A stretch of 64,000 nt of DNA, taken from Sphingomonas kyeonggiensis (GTDB lineage Bacteria; Pseudomonadota; Alphaproteobacteria; Sphingomonadales; Sphingomonadaceae). The stretch covers positions 186,001-250,000 of the forward strand of contig NZ_JACIEH010000001.1 in the NCBI RefSeq assembly GCF_014196745.1. Direction: 5' to 3'. Below the pieces are notes generated by a model. The model had not been told where the DNA came from and did not search any database. It worked only from the letters and a program-made list of their open reading frames with translations. Positions 1 through 9,014 of this stretch are shown one piece after another. Made by a program: the position numbers and the translations under genes. The first letter of the stretch is position 1; each line of letters opens with the position of its first letter.

Positions 1-25
1 CTTCCAGCGCTGAGCTGAAAACCCA

Positions 26-55
26 CCACCGCTGGCGCTTCGGCGCCGGCGGTGG
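26..55. other. UUCG-capped hairpin
   Basis: A 13-bp stem (one G-T pair) closed by a TTCG tetraloop sits just before the first gene. There is no T-run on the plus side, but on the minus strand it is followed by GTGGGTTTT. It may be an end-of-operon hairpin of the gene left of the window; the sequence alone does not decide. Confidence 0.4.
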
Positions 56-67
56 CATGGGCGGGCG

Positions 68-718
68 ATGTTCAAGGATCGCGTGCTCTTCATCGATGGC
101 GAAGCTCTGATTATCGACAAGCCCGCGGGGCTGCCGGTCGATCGGCCGCGGGACCGTACCGAAAGCGTCGAGGACCTGCTCGACCAACTGACCTTCGGCT
201 TCCAGCGCCTGCCGCTGCCGGTCCACCGGCTCGACCGCGACACCAGCGGCTGCCTGCTGCTCGCCCGCAATCCCAAGGCGATGAAGCGCTTCGCCCAGGC
301 CTTCGAGGCGGGCGCCGTCACCAAGCGCTACCTCGCCATCCTCGACGGGGTGCCCGAGCAGGAGAGCGGCACCATCGACCTGCCGCTCGCCAAGGTCTCG
401 ACTCGCGAGGAAGGCTGGCGAATGACCGGCGATCCGAAGGGCAAGCCCTCGGTCACCCGCTACAAGGTGATGGAGCGCAAGGACGGCAAGAGCCTGGTCG
501 CCTTCTATCCCGAGACCGGCCGTACCCATCAGATCCGCGTCCATGCCGCCGAGGGGCTGGGTTTGCCGGTGCTGGGCGACCCGGTCTATGGCCGCGGCGG
601 CCCGGCGATGATGCTCCACGCCGTCGAGCTGACCGTGCCGCGCGAAGGCAAGCCCGACATCCACGCCACCGCGCCGCTGCCGGTGCGCTTTCACAATGCG
701 GGCTTCGGCCGTGGCTGA
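68..718 (+). CDS. RluA-family pseudouridine synthase
   Basis: This protein isomerises uridine to pseudouridine in rRNA or tRNA; which target is not visible. At 216 aa it is a bare catalytic domain without the N-terminal S4 domain found in RluC and RluD. The signature HRLDRDTSG lies near residue 57 and carries the catalytic Asp; GRTHQIRVH (about residues 150-158) and LGDPVYG (about 170) are the other family motifs. Its stop overlaps the start of the next gene, so the two are probably translationally coupled. The ATG at 68 gives the KPAG motif at the usual distance from the N-terminus. Confidence 0.88.
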   Translation: MFKDRVLFIDGEALIIDKPAGLPVDRPRDRTESVEDLLDQLTFGFQRLPLPVHRLDRDTSGCLLLARNPKAMKRFAQAFEAGAVTKRYLAILDGVPEQESGTIDLPLAKVSTREEGWRMTGDPKGKPSVTRYKVMERKDGKSLVAFYPETGRTHQIRVHAAEGLGLPVLGDPVYGRGGPAMMLHAVELTVPREGKPDIHATAPLPVRFHNAGFGRG

Positions 719-1112
719 GCTGCCCGACGAGGCGATCGTGGAGGAGAAGTTCCTCGCCTCGACCGGGCCCGGCGGGCAGAACGTCAACAAGGTGGCGACC
801 GCCGTCCAGTTGCGCATCGACGTGTTCAAGCTCGGCCTCGCTCCCTATGCCTATCAGAAGTTCAAGACGCTGGCCGGCACCAAGCTGACCAGCGGCGGCG
901 AGCTGGTGATCACCGCCCGCAAGTTCCGCACCCAGGAAGCCAATCGCGCCGACGCCCGGGAGCGGGTGATCGAGCTGATCGAGAAGGCGCATGAGCGCGA
1001 CGCCCGGCGCATCAAGACCAAGCCGAGCAAGGCCGCCAAGGCCCGGCGGGTGGACGAGAAGAAGGGCCGGAGCCAGGTCAAGGCCGGGCGCGGCAAGGTG
1101 CGGCTGGACTAA
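711..1112 (+). CDS. arfB: ArfB-like peptidyl-tRNA hydrolase (class I release-factor domain)
   Basis: A 133-aa protein of the ArfB/YaeJ family, which hydrolyses peptidyl-tRNA on stalled ribosomes. The GGQ catalytic motif is present in the context STGPGGQNVNKV near residue 22, and the C-terminus is a Lys/Arg-rich tail of the kind ArfB inserts in the empty mRNA channel. The GTG at 711 overlaps the TGA of the pseudouridine synthase; an ATG at 696 in the same frame is the alternative start. Length and tail fit ArfB rather than RF1/RF2, which have extra domains. Confidence 0.85.
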   Translation: MAELPDEAIVEEKFLASTGPGGQNVNKVATAVQLRIDVFKLGLAPYAYQKFKTLAGTKLTSGGELVITARKFRTQEANRADARERVIELIEKAHERDARRIKTKPSKAAKARRVDEKKGRSQVKAGRGKVRLD

Positions 1113-2164
1113 TCTGCCCGCTCCATCCAGCTGCGCGGGCTGGTGCCCGTCCAGCGCTTGAACGCGCGGGAGAAGGCGCTGGGGTCGGAGAAGCCGATCA
1201 GATAAGCGGTCTCGTTCACCGAAGTCCTGCCGCCACTCAGATAGTTCAGCGCCATGCGGTGGCGCAGCGCATCGAGCAGCGCCTCATAGCCCGCATCCTC
1301 CTCCTTCAGCCGGCGCTGGAGCGAGCGCTGGCTCAGCCCGAGCTTCCGGGCGACCGTCTCCATCGCCACATCGCCCTTGTGGAGCATCGGGATCAGCACC
1401 GCCTCGACCCGGCCGCGCATCGATTTCGCGCTCTCCAGCTCGCGCATCAGCCGGTCGGCCCGCTCGCTCAGCACACCGAAGGCGTAGACGCTGGGATTGT
1501 GCAGTTCGATGCCGAGCCAGGACGGATCGATCCGGATTGCGTTGTATGCGCTGCCGAAGACCACCGGTGCGCCGAGCACGGCCTCGTACTCGGCGGCATG
1601 TGCGGGCGCCGCGTGCGTGACATGGACCGCCAGCGCGAAGGGGGCGTCGGGGAAGTGGCGGCGCGTCTCGCCGATGAAGCGCGCCCAGGTTGCCTCGGTC
1701 ATCTCCGGGAAGGCATCGGGATCGGCGCGGGTATCGGTGAGCCACATGCCGCCGTCACGCTGCTCGATCCGGAAGCGCGGCCCCGCCATCGCCAGATCGA
1801 CCTCGGCGACCAGCCGGCCATAGCGGTTGAGCTCGGCCAGTGCCTCGCCCATCGTCGGGGCGGCGTAGCAGATCAGCCCGACCACCGAGAATTCGCGGAA
1901 GTCGTTGCCGGCGCCAAGGTGCAGTGCGAGCGCTGGCATGCGGCACTGTTCCTTCGCCGCGCGCATCAGTGCCTGGTAGCGGGCGAAGGGCACCCGGGTG
2001 TCGGGATCGGCGAGTTCCGCCGCATCGATCCCCGATCGAAGCGCAAGTTCGGTTTCGTCGGCACCCCGCGTCACGGCGAAACGCCACAGATAGCCGGCAT
2101 AGCCCGCCGAGACGGTCGGTGCCGGCTGGCGCGCAGGATCATGCTTTCGGGTCGGCGCGGTCAT
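1109..2164 (-). CDS. AraC-family transcriptional regulator
   Basis: A 351-aa protein with an N-terminal arabinose-binding-like ligand domain of the OruR/ArgR subtype (about residues 25-210) and a C-terminal AraC double helix-turn-helix. The second HTH is recognisable from FSDPSAFSRAFKRWTGTSP near the end. The ATG at 2164 is the only Met before the domain; translation further upstream would be low-complexity antisense sequence. It is divergent from the DUF2306 gene across about 54 bases and overlaps the ArfB stop convergently, which suggests it controls the divergent neighbour. The ligand is unknown. Confidence 0.85.
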   Translation of the reverse strand: MTAPTRKHDPARQPAPTVSAGYAGYLWRFAVTRGADETELALRSGIDAAELADPDTRVPFARYQALMRAAKEQCRMPALALHLGAGNDFREFSVVGLICYAAPTMGEALAELNRYGRLVAEVDLAMAGPRFRIEQRDGGMWLTDTRADPDAFPEMTEATWARFIGETRRHFPDAPFALAVHVTHAAPAHAAEYEAVLGAPVVFGSAYNAIRIDPSWLGIELHNPSVYAFGVLSERADRLMRELESAKSMRGRVEAVLIPMLHKGDVAMETVARKLGLSQRSLQRRLKEEDAGYEALLDALRHRMALNYLSGGRTSVNETAYLIGFSDPSAFSRAFKRWTGTSPRSWMERAD

Positions 2165-2218
2165 GTCCGCGGCCAGTCTCGCCGGAGTAGGCCTGCGCTG
2201 GCAAGTCCGGGAGGGAAG

Positions 2219-3025
2219 ATGGCCGATAAGACAGTCGCCGCTTGGAGCGTGAAAGCGCTCAGGGGTTCCGTCATCTTCTGGTTCGCGGTCGCCACGATCG
2301 GCCAGCTCGCCTTCGTCGCCTATATCGCCGGCTTCTATGGTCGCGCGGCGATGGCGGGCGATTTCGAGCGATGGAACAAGGTGCTGGTCGGCGGCTATGT
2401 CCCCGGCGGACTGGCGGGCAACATCGTCCTCGCCGCGCACCTGTTGCTCGCTGCGGTCATCACGCTGGGCGGGCCGGCGCAGCTCCTGCCGTGGATCCGC
2501 CGCCATCATCCGCGCCTGCACCGCTGGAACGGCCGAATCTACATGCTGACTGCGCTGCTGATCAGCCTGGGCGGGCTCTACATGGTGTGGACCCGCGGCA
2601 CGGCGGGTGGGCCGTCGCTGCGGATCGGGATCAGCCTGAACGGGCTGCTGATCGTCGGCGCGGCGATCATCGCCTGGCGCTTCGCCCGGCTCCGCCGCTT
2701 CGCCGAGCATCGCCGCTGGGCGCTGCGCACCTTCGTGCTGGCGAGCGGCGTATGGTTCTTCCGCGTCGGCCTGATGTTCTGGATCCTCGCCAATCGCGGA
2801 CCTGTGGGCATCGGGCCGGATTTCGACGGTCCTTTCGTTCGCGCCTGGGCGTTCGGCTGCTACCTCGCCCCGCTCGCCATGCTCGAGCTCTATCTTGCCG
2901 CCGAGCGGCGCGGGCCGCTCTCGCGTTTCGCCACCGCCGTGGGGTTCGGGTCGCTGACGCTCGCGGCCGGAGTCGGCATCTTCGGCGCAGTGATGGCGAT
3001 GTGGCTGCCCCGCATGCTGCACTGA
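2219..3025 (+). CDS. DUF2306-like integral membrane protein
   Basis: A 268-aa inner-membrane protein with about seven hydrophobic helices. The segment HHPRLHRWNGRIYML and later FAEHRRWALRTFVLASG fit the DUF2306 family, whose function is not established. GGGAGGGAAG just before the ATG at 2219 is a good ribosome binding site. It lies head-to-head with the AraC-type regulator at 1109-2164, the obvious candidate for its control. Confidence 0.72.
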   Translation: MADKTVAAWSVKALRGSVIFWFAVATIGQLAFVAYIAGFYGRAAMAGDFERWNKVLVGGYVPGGLAGNIVLAAHLLLAAVITLGGPAQLLPWIRRHHPRLHRWNGRIYMLTALLISLGGLYMVWTRGTAGGPSLRIGISLNGLLIVGAAIIAWRFARLRRFAEHRRWALRTFVLASGVWFFRVGLMFWILANRGPVGIGPDFDGPFVRAWAFGCYLAPLAMLELYLAAERRGPLSRFATAVGFGSLTLAAGVGIFGAVMAMWLPRMLH

Positions 3026-3055
3026 CCCCTCCCGCTCGGGCCCGGGATCGCCTAC

Positions 3056-3550
3056 ATGGCGGTCATGTACGCCTTCGACATCGAAACCACCGACAAGACC
3101 GAGCTCTATCGCGACCTCGCCGCCGCGCTCGATTCGCTCACCGCCGACGAGCCTGACGCGATCGCCAACATGGCCAATGTCTCGGCGCTGATCTGGCAGT
3201 ATCTGCCTGATCTCAACTGGGCCGGTTTCTATCGCAATTTGAACGACGAGCTCGTCCTCGGGCCGTTCCAGGGCAAGGCCGCCTGCATCCGCATCCCGTT
3301 CGGCAAGGGCGTGTGTGGTGCTGCCGCCACGACCCGAGAGACCCAGCTGGTCGAGGACGTCCACGCCTTTCCGGGCCATATCGCATGCGATGCGGCCAGC
3401 CGTTCCGAGCTGGTCGTGCCGATCGTCGTCCAGGGCGCGCTGATCGGGGTGCTCGACCTCGACAGCCCCAATCCGGCACGATTCGATGCCGGCGACGCGG
3501 CGGGCTGCGAGGCGCTGATGCGGATCCTGGGTCCCCGTCTGGTCGGCTGA
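3056..3550 (+). CDS. msrC: Free methionine-(R)-sulfoxide reductase (GAF domain)
   Basis: The protein reduces free Met-(R)-sulfoxide with thioredoxin-type electron donors. It is a single GAF domain of 164 aa. Cysteines at 77, 87 and 111 are spaced 10 and 24 residues apart, the same spacing as Cys84, Cys94 and Cys118 of the E. coli enzyme YebR, and the WAGFY motif that shapes the substrate pocket is present. ATG at 3056 is used; the in-frame ATG at 3065 is equally possible. It stands alone between unrelated genes. Confidence 0.88.
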   Translation: MAVMYAFDIETTDKTELYRDLAAALDSLTADEPDAIANMANVSALIWQYLPDLNWAGFYRNLNDELVLGPFQGKAACIRIPFGKGVCGAAATTRETQLVEDVHAFPGHIACDAASRSELVVPIVVQGALIGVLDLDSPNPARFDAGDAAGCEALMRILGPRLVG

Positions 3551-3665
3551 CCCGGATTGGGACTCCGTTAAGCATAGGCAAAAGTGGCGCCGGCGCCGCA
3601 CGGGGTTTAATTCTTCGTCAACCATCGGAGCAACGCGAGCTCCGACATGGCGAAGGAGTGTAACG

Positions 3666-4676
3666 ATGCGTCACCTGATCAAGCCGGCCCTGATGGCCAC
3701 GGCGCTGCTGGCAACCCTGCCGGCGGCCGCACAGGTGACGTCGCCCGGCCCCGCATGGGGCGGCAGCCGCGGCCCGATTCCGGCGCCCGGCGGCACCTAT
3801 GGCGGTGGCCGCAACGTGCCGATGCCGATGCCTCCGCGCGTTTCGCCCAATAATCCGCACATCCCCGGCCCGCCGCCCGTCGCGGGCGTGCCGACCGCCG
3901 GCCCGCGCGTCTGGCAGAATGGCCGCTGGATGGCGCTGCCGCCGCGTGGCCATGGTCAGGTTGCCCGGCATGACGGCAATCGCTGGGGCGGGATGGTCAA
4001 TGGCCGCTGGTATGCCGGGGCCCAGGCGCCAGGCGGCTGGGGCAGCTATCGGCGGCTCGGCCGCGGCCATCACCTGCCCAATTACTGGATGGGCAGCGGC
4101 TTCCGCATTCCCGACTATCTGAGCTGGGGCCTTGCCGCGCCGCCGATGGGCTATTTCTGGGTCCGCTATTATGACGACGCCGTGCTCGTCGATGACGGCG
4201 GCGACGTGTGGGATTCGGTGAGCGGGATCGGCTGGTCCGATGCCGATGCCTGGGCCGATTCGAGCGGCGGCTATTCCAGTTCGTACAGCTATTCGAACGC
4301 GGGCGCCGGCTATGGTGAGCCGATCCAGTCCGTCGACCCGAACGACTATTATGACGGTTACTCCAGGGGGAGTCTGCCGCCGGCCGGTGCGATCGGTGCA
4401 CCGCCGGCGGCAATGGTCCAGGGCTATTACGGCTCGGGCCAGGCCTATTATGGCGGCGGCAGCTATCAGGCGGGCGCGGCCTATTACGGTGCGCCGGTCG
4501 GCACGACCGTGATCGTCGTCCCCGGCGTCACCACGACCACCACCACGGTGACCGAGGAAGTGATCGAGAGCCGCGCCACCTATGTCCGCACGGCCCCGCG
4601 CCGCGTGGTGCGCAAGGCACCGGTGCGGCGCTACCGCGCGCCGGTGGTGAAGTGCTGCGTCTGCGGCTGCCGGTAA
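3666..4676 (+). CDS. RcnB-like secreted protein
   Basis: A 336-aa exported protein with a clear signal peptide (residues 1-22, ending AAAQ). The middle part (about 130-185) has the RcnB/DUF-type pattern: YRRLGRGHHLPNYW followed by GYFWVRYYDDAVLVD, as in periplasmic nickel/cobalt homeostasis protein RcnB. The N-terminal Gly/Pro segment, a Tyr/Ser/Gly-rich middle and a Thr/Val run before a basic C-terminus ending CCVCGC are extra to the E. coli protein (about 110 aa). A metal role is only family-based inference. GAAGGAGT precedes the ATG at 3666. Confidence 0.68.
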   Translation: MRHLIKPALMATALLATLPAAAQVTSPGPAWGGSRGPIPAPGGTYGGGRNVPMPMPPRVSPNNPHIPGPPPVAGVPTAGPRVWQNGRWMALPPRGHGQVARHDGNRWGGMVNGRWYAGAQAPGGWGSYRRLGRGHHLPNYWMGSGFRIPDYLSWGLAAPPMGYFWVRYYDDAVLVDDGGDVWDSVSGIGWSDADAWADSSGGYSSSYSYSNAGAGYGEPIQSVDPNDYYDGYSRGSLPPAGAIGAPPAAMVQGYYGSGQAYYGGGSYQAGAAYYGAPVGTTVIVVPGVTTTTTTVTEEVIESRATYVRTAPRRVVRKAPVRRYRAPVVKCCVCGCR

Positions 4677-4847
4677 GGGCCGATTCGCGCGGCTGAACGC
4701 CGCGCGGAAGTTTACGAAACATACGATACGGGGGCCCCGATTCTCCCTCCCGCACGGGCGCACTTGGCGAAGGCGCTGGACGTGTGAGGTGCGCAAGGCT
4801 TGCATCCATCAGTGTGGAGCAGGCGAAATCCTACATTTCAATCGGTT

Positions 4848-4946
4848 TTCCCCGGCGAAGGCCGGGGCCCAGTCCTGAAAGTCACGTGCCTTGGCGCTTC
4901 TTCGCCGCGCACGCTTAGTCTGGCCCCCGGCCTTCGCCGGGGAAAG
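4848..4946. repeat. Palindromic intergenic repeat (inverted arms)
   Basis: CCCCGGCGAAGGCCGGGG at about 4851 is repeated as the inverted CCCCGGCCTTCGCCGGGG near 4925, enclosing roughly 50 bases. The unit is a typical dispersed, hairpin-forming intergenic repeat of sphingomonads and other alphaproteobacteria. It occupies the gap between the RcnB-like gene and the end of the M28 peptidase; the rest of this gap (4677-4847) shows nothing recognisable. Confidence 0.7.
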
Positions 4947-4962
4947 AAGAAGGAAGCGAGCG

Positions 4963-6231
4963 TCAGCGCCGGCCGAAGGTCACCAGGCTCTCGCTGCCAT
5001 CTGCGCCGATCGCCGATACGCCGACGAAGCTGTCGTCGACCACCACGCCCTTGAGGCTGGTCTCGGTGCCGGTGACGTCGCGCTGGCCGGTCCAGTTCTG
5101 CGCGTCGGCGCGGCGCCAGTGGATGCGGTACTTCACCGCGCCGGGCACCGCGGACCACTTCACCGAGGTATCCGCGGCGAGCGCGCCGCCGATCGTCACC
5201 TTGTCCGGTGCCGCCGGTGCCGAGGCGAGCCGGCGGATCGTCGCGACGTTGAGCGCGGTCACCTTGGCGAGATAGGGGAAGTCCATCTTGTCGACCGTGT
5301 CGCCCTTGCCCGGGACGAGGTCCTGGTGCTGGGCGTCGTAATTCTCGACGCCGACCGAGAAGCGCACCGCCGGATAGCCGAGCTTGAGGAAGGGCGTGTG
5401 ATCGCCGCCACGGCCGAAGCGATCGGGCCGGCGGACGAGGAAGGCGTCGAGTCCGGCGGGGATGGTGCCGGCGACCTGGTCGATCGCCTTGGCGAGCGCG
5501 CGCGAGGGGCCGTCATCCTCGCCCCCATCGGCACGCAGGCCCTTGAGCGCCTTGGGCTCGTCATTCTCGCCGAACGTCTCGGAGAAGATGCGCACCCGAT
5601 CCGCGACCTTCTGGCCATTGGTGCCGACGGTGTTGCCGACGATGTCGTTGTTGAGGACGGCGGTCACCGTCCAGCCGCGCTCCTTCGCGGTCTCGGCGAG
5701 CAGCTGGCCGCCGTACAGGCCCTGCTCCTCGCCCGACAGCGCGGCATAGACGATCGTCGCCCTGAACTTCTCCTTCGACAGGATCCGCGCGGCCTCGAGC
5801 ACCAGTGCGGTGCCCGAGCCGTCGTCATTGGCGCCGGGCGCGTCCGAAGTGGCGTTCATCACATCGGTCACGCGGCTGTCGATATGGCCCATCACGATGA
5901 CGACGCGCTTGGGGTCGGTGCCGGCCTGGAAGCCGAGCACGTCGACGATCTGCACGCCGTTCGGGGCGCGATCACCGGTGAAGGTGCGGGCGATGTTGGC
6001 GACTTCGATGCAGTTGCACTGGTCGCCGATCCTGGAGAGCTCGGCACCGAACCAGCGGCGTGCGGCGCCGATGCCGCGGGTGGGGTTGTCCGGATCGGAA
6101 AGCGTGTGCCGGGTGCCGAAGCTCACCAGCTTCTCGACGTCTGCCTTGAGCCGGGCGGGGTCGGGCTTTTCCTGGGCCTGGGCGGCGACGGGGAGGAGCA
6201 GGGCGAGCGGAGCTAGGGCGAGGATGCGCAT
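4963..6231 (-). CDS. Secreted M28-family zinc metallopeptidase
   Basis: An exported aminopeptidase-like enzyme of 422 aa. The signal peptide (residues 1-20, ending AAQAQ) fixes the start at 6231. The di-zinc ligand motifs of clan MH are visible in order: GHIDSR, PGANDDGSG, EEQGLYG and HTPF. The last 85 residues read as a fibronectin type III-like domain (KVTIGGALAADTSVKW onward), a common C-terminal addition in this family. It is a single gene; a composite palindromic repeat lies just upstream. Confidence 0.87.
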   Translation of the reverse strand: MRILALAPLALLLPVAAQAQEKPDPARLKADVEKLVSFGTRHTLSDPDNPTRGIGAARRWFGAELSRIGDQCNCIEVANIARTFTGDRAPNGVQIVDVLGFQAGTDPKRVVIVMGHIDSRVTDVMNATSDAPGANDDGSGTALVLEAARILSKEKFRATIVYAALSGEEQGLYGGQLLAETAKERGWTVTAVLNNDIVGNTVGTNGQKVADRVRIFSETFGENDEPKALKGLRADGGEDDGPSRALAKAIDQVAGTIPAGLDAFLVRRPDRFGRGGDHTPFLKLGYPAVRFSVGVENYDAQHQDLVPGKGDTVDKMDFPYLAKVTALNVATIRRLASAPAAPDKVTIGGALAADTSVKWSAVPGAVKYRIHWRRADAQNWTGQRDVTGTETSLKGVVVDDSFVGVSAIGADGSESLVTFGRR

Positions 6232-6274
6232 GGGGGAAGAGTGGCGGGGGAGGGGCGGTGGGTCAATCCAACTC

Positions 6275-6424
6275 AATTCCTCCCCGAGCTTGTCTCGGGG
6301 AGGGGGACCATTCGCGCAGCGAATGGTGGAGGGGCCGCCAGCGAAGTCGGCGGCTGCACCGCCGCCCCTCCACCACCGCCTTCGGCGGCGGTCTCCCTCC
6401 CCCAGTCAAGCTGGGGGAGGAATT
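6275..6424. repeat. Composite palindromic repeat, copy A
   Basis: About 150 bp bounded by two hairpin ends (TCCTCCCCGAGCTTGTCTCG on the left, CCCAGTCAAGCTGGG on the right). The inner arms are ATTCGCGCAGCGAAT at 6310-6324 and CCGCCTTCGGCGG at 6376-6388, flanked by an inverted GTGGAGGGGC / GCCCCTCCAC. A second copy lies at 38012-38157 with the same ends but its inner arms reversed. Confidence 0.85.
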
Positions 6425-6429
6425 AAAGG

Positions 6430-6885
6430 TCAGCTCAGCCGGTCGATCGCGTCCATGTCGAGCGCGCCGGGGATGATCATCAGGGGTACCGGCAGGTTGC
6501 CGGCGTCCGATCCGGCGAAGTGCGTCACCAGCGGGCCCGGCGGGCCGCTGGCGGCGGCGCCGAGCACCAGGGCGGCGATCTCGCGATTGGCGGCGAGCAT
6601 CTCGCGGACGATCTTCGGGCCGTCGCCCTCGCGCACCGTGATCGAGGGCTGGAGGCCCGACTCGGTGAACAGGGTGCCGGCCGCACGGGCGACCAGCGCC
6701 TCGGCCCGTTCGCGCGCTTCCTCCTCGATCGTGGCCATCACGCCGCCCCACTGGACGAAGTCCGGCTTGGGAATCAGCGCGAGAATTTCGACGTTTCCGC
6801 CGGTCTTCACGGCGCGCCGCGCGGCGAAGCGGAGTGCGATCTCGGCCTCGGGGCTCTCGTCGATCACCACCAGATAGGTGCGCAT
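6430..6885 (-). CDS. Universal stress protein (UspA) family
   Basis: A 151-aa single-domain USP: it opens with [20 protein letters not shown] and has a Rossmann-like alternation throughout. The usual ATP-binding GxxG-9x-GS/T signature is not intact at the C-terminal part ([12 protein letters not shown]), so it may belong to the non-ATP-binding group. The start at 6885 fits the first beta strand. It is divergent from pdhC. Confidence 0.82.
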   Translation of the reverse strand: MRTYLVVIDESPEAEIALRFAARRAVKTGGNVEILALIPKPDFVQWGGVMATIEEEARERAEALVARAAGTLFTESGLQPSITVREGDGPKIVREMLAANREIAALVLGAAASGPPGPLVTHFAGSDAGNLPVPLMIIPGALDMDAIDRLS

Positions 6886-7015
6886 GGATTGGTCCTCTTG
6901 GTCGTGCGTTACGTGCCCCGTAGCGTCATTTCCTGCAAGCGCGTCTCTTGACCCGGGGCGGGGGCGGCGCAAAGAGGGCCCGAACCTGTTCCGGGCTCCA
7001 ATGACGGGAACCTTC

Positions 7016-8323
7016 ATGTCGATCGAAATCAAGATGCCTGCGCTTTCCCCCACCATGGAAGAGGGTACCCTCGCCAAGTGGCTCGTGAAGGAGGGCGACA
7101 CGGTAAAGTCCGGCGACCTCATGGCCGAGATCGAGACCGACAAGGCGACCATGGAATTCGAGGCGGTGGACGAGGGCGTGATCGCCAAGATCCTCGTCGC
7201 CGAGGGCACCGACAATGTGAAGGTCGGCACCGTGATCGCGATCATCGCGGGCGAGGGCGAGGATGCCTCGACCGCCGCTGCGTCGCCGGCCCCGACTCCG
7301 GCAGCTGCCCCCGCGACAGCCGCTCCCGCCCCGACTCAGGCCGCGCCTGCGCCGACTCCGGCACCGGCTCCCGCCCAGGCCGCTGCGGCTTCGGGTGACC
7401 GCGTCAAGGCGAGCCCGCTCGCCAAGCGCATCGCCGCCGAGAAGGGCGTCGACCTGACCGGCGTGACCGGCTCGGGTCCGAACGGCCGCATCGTCAAGGT
7501 CGATGTGGAAGGCGCCAAGCCCGGTGCCGCGCCGGCTGCCGCTGCTCCCGCCGCGTCTGCCGCGCCCGCTGCTTCGGCTCCGGCCGCTGCTGCCGCCCCG
7601 GCCGAGCACAAGCCGGTCTGGTGGGACGAATCGATCCCGCACGAGGCCGAGAAGCTCTCGAACATCCGCAAGACGATCGCCCGCCGCCTCACCGAGTCGA
7701 AGCAGACCGTCCCGCACATCTACCTCACGGTCGATATCCGCCTCGATGCGCTGCTCAAGCTGCGCGGCGACCTCAACAAGGCGCTCGAGGCGCGCGGCGT
7801 GAAGCTGTCGGTCAACGACCTGCTGATCAAGGCGCTCGGCGTGGCGTTGGCCCAGGCGCCGAAGTGCAACGTCACCTACACCGGCGAGCAGCTGATCAAG
7901 TACAGCCGCGCCGACGTGTCGGTCGCGGTCTCGACGCCGACCGGCCTGATCACTCCGATCATCCGCGATGCGGCGAACAAGGCGGTCTCGGCGATCTCGG
8001 CGGAGATGAAGGACCTTGCCGGCCGTGCCCGCGAGGGCAAGCTGAAGCCGGAAGAATATCAGGGCGGCACCGCGTCGCTCTCGAACATGGGCATGTTCGG
8101 CATCAAGCAGTTCGAAGCGGTGATCAATCCGCCGCAGGGCATGATCATGGCGATCGGCGCGGGCGAGAAGCGTCCGTACATCGTCGATGACGCGCTGGGC
8201 GTCGCCACCGTGATGTCGGCCACCGGCAGCTTCGATCACCGTGCGATCGACGGTGCCGACGGCGCCGAGATGATGAAGATCTTCAAGGAGCTGGTCGAGA
8301 ATCCCTTCGGGATGATCGCCTGA
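7016..8323 (+). CDS. pdhC: Pyruvate dehydrogenase E2, dihydrolipoamide acetyltransferase
   Basis: The core enzyme of the pyruvate dehydrogenase complex, transferring acetyl groups from lipoamide to CoA. In the 435-aa protein one lipoyl domain (1-80) carries the lipoylation lysine in ETDKATMEF; an Ala/Pro linker (about 83-130) leads to the peripheral subunit-binding domain ([20 protein letters not shown]), a second Ala-rich linker and the catalytic domain ending with [12 protein letters not shown], where His and Asp are catalytic. ATG at 7016 matches the usual [14 protein letters not shown] start; an in-frame ATG lies at 7001. E1 genes are not in the window, but lpdA (E3) follows after two small genes. 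Confidence 0.94.
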   Translation: MSIEIKMPALSPTMEEGTLAKWLVKEGDTVKSGDLMAEIETDKATMEFEAVDEGVIAKILVAEGTDNVKVGTVIAIIAGEGEDASTAAASPAPTPAAAPATAAPAPTQAAPAPTPAPAPAQAAAASGDRVKASPLAKRIAAEKGVDLTGVTGSGPNGRIVKVDVEGAKPGAAPAAAAPAASAAPAASAPAAAAAPAEHKPVWWDESIPHEAEKLSNIRKTIARRLTESKQTVPHIYLTVDIRLDALLKLRGDLNKALEARGVKLSVNDLLIKALGVALAQAPKCNVTYTGEQLIKYSRADVSVAVSTPTGLITPIIRDAANKAVSAISAEMKDLAGRAREGKLKPEEYQGGTASLSNMGMFGIKQFEAVINPPQGMIMAIGAGEKRPYIVDDALGVATVMSATGSFDHRAIDGADGAEMMKIFKELVENPFGMIA

Positions 8324-8340
8324 ACCGGAGGGCTGCGCCG

Positions 8341-8565
8341 ATGCGCGTGCTGATCGAAGTGGTGCATATCGCGATCGGGCTGGTCGCCGCGGCGTTGATC
8401 TCCGCGGCGGCAGCCTGGTCCTATCCGCGCGCGACCGGTGACATCTGGCTGGTCGGCTATGCCTGCATGATCGCGGTGGTGATCATGGGCATCGGCCCGG
8501 TCCGCAAGGCCTTCGCCGCGGACAAGGCCAGGCTGGCTGGTACGGAGCCGCGTGCCGATGGTTGA
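8341..8565 (+). CDS. Small membrane protein of unknown function
   Basis: A 74-aa protein with two hydrophobic helices (about 5-25 and 37-53) and a charged tail. It starts 17 bases after pdhC and its end overlaps the start of the thioesterase gene, so it belongs to the pdhC-lpdA transcription unit. I do not recognise a family. Confidence 0.62.
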   Translation: MRVLIEVVHIAIGLVAAALISAAAAWSYPRATGDIWLVGYACMIAVVIMGIGPVRKAFAADKARLAGTEPRADG

Positions 8566-8950
8566 GGGCGGCTCCACTCCTCCGCAGCAGCAGCCGGCGA
8601 TCCGCGTGAGCACGATGCCGGCAGATGCCAATGCCTATGGCGACATCTTCGGCGGCTGGCTGATGGGCCAGATGGACCTTGCCGCCGGCCTCGTCGCCGC
8701 GCGGCATTCGCGCGGGCGGGCCGTGACTGTCGCGGTCGAGGGCATGAAGTTCCACGCGCCGGTGGCGGTGGGCGACGAAGTCTCGGTGTTCGCCGACATC
8801 GTCAAGGTCGGCCGCACCTCGATGACGATCGAAGTCCAGTCCTGGCGCCGCGCCCGCCATTCCGAAGAGAGCTGCCTGGTCACCCAGGCCCAGTTCGTGT
8901 TCGTCGCGGTGGACGAGCACAAGCGGCCGCGCCCTGTTGATACAATTTAG
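8558..8950 (+). CDS. YciA-like acyl-CoA thioesterase (hotdog fold)
   Basis: A 130-aa single hotdog domain. The N-terminal pattern TMPADANAYGDIFGGWLMGQMD contains the conserved N-x-x-G-D-I-F-G-G-W catalytic turn of the acyl-CoA hydrolase (YciA/BFIT) family, and VEGMKFHAPVAVGDEV is the second family motif. It hydrolyses acyl-CoA thioesters; chain preference cannot be read. It overlaps the preceding small gene by 8 bases; ATG 8558 is preferred over an in-frame GTG at 8552. Confidence 0.85.
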   Translation: MVEGGSTPPQQQPAIRVSTMPADANAYGDIFGGWLMGQMDLAAGLVAARHSRGRAVTVAVEGMKFHAPVAVGDEVSVFADIVKVGRTSMTIEVQSWRRARHSEESCLVTQAQFVFVAVDEHKRPRPVDTI

Positions 8951-9014
8951 GCGCTCGATGAAATTCCGGGCTGACGCCCTATATCCGCATCATTCCAATT
9001 GAAGGATTCCCCCC

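Noticed and set aside
1109..3625. A very long (838-codon) minus-strand frame extending upstream of the AraC gene
   Set aside because: The upstream part is antisense to the DUF2306 and sulfoxide-reductase genes and is Arg/Gly/Asp-biased shadow sequence. Only 1109-2164 has domain content.
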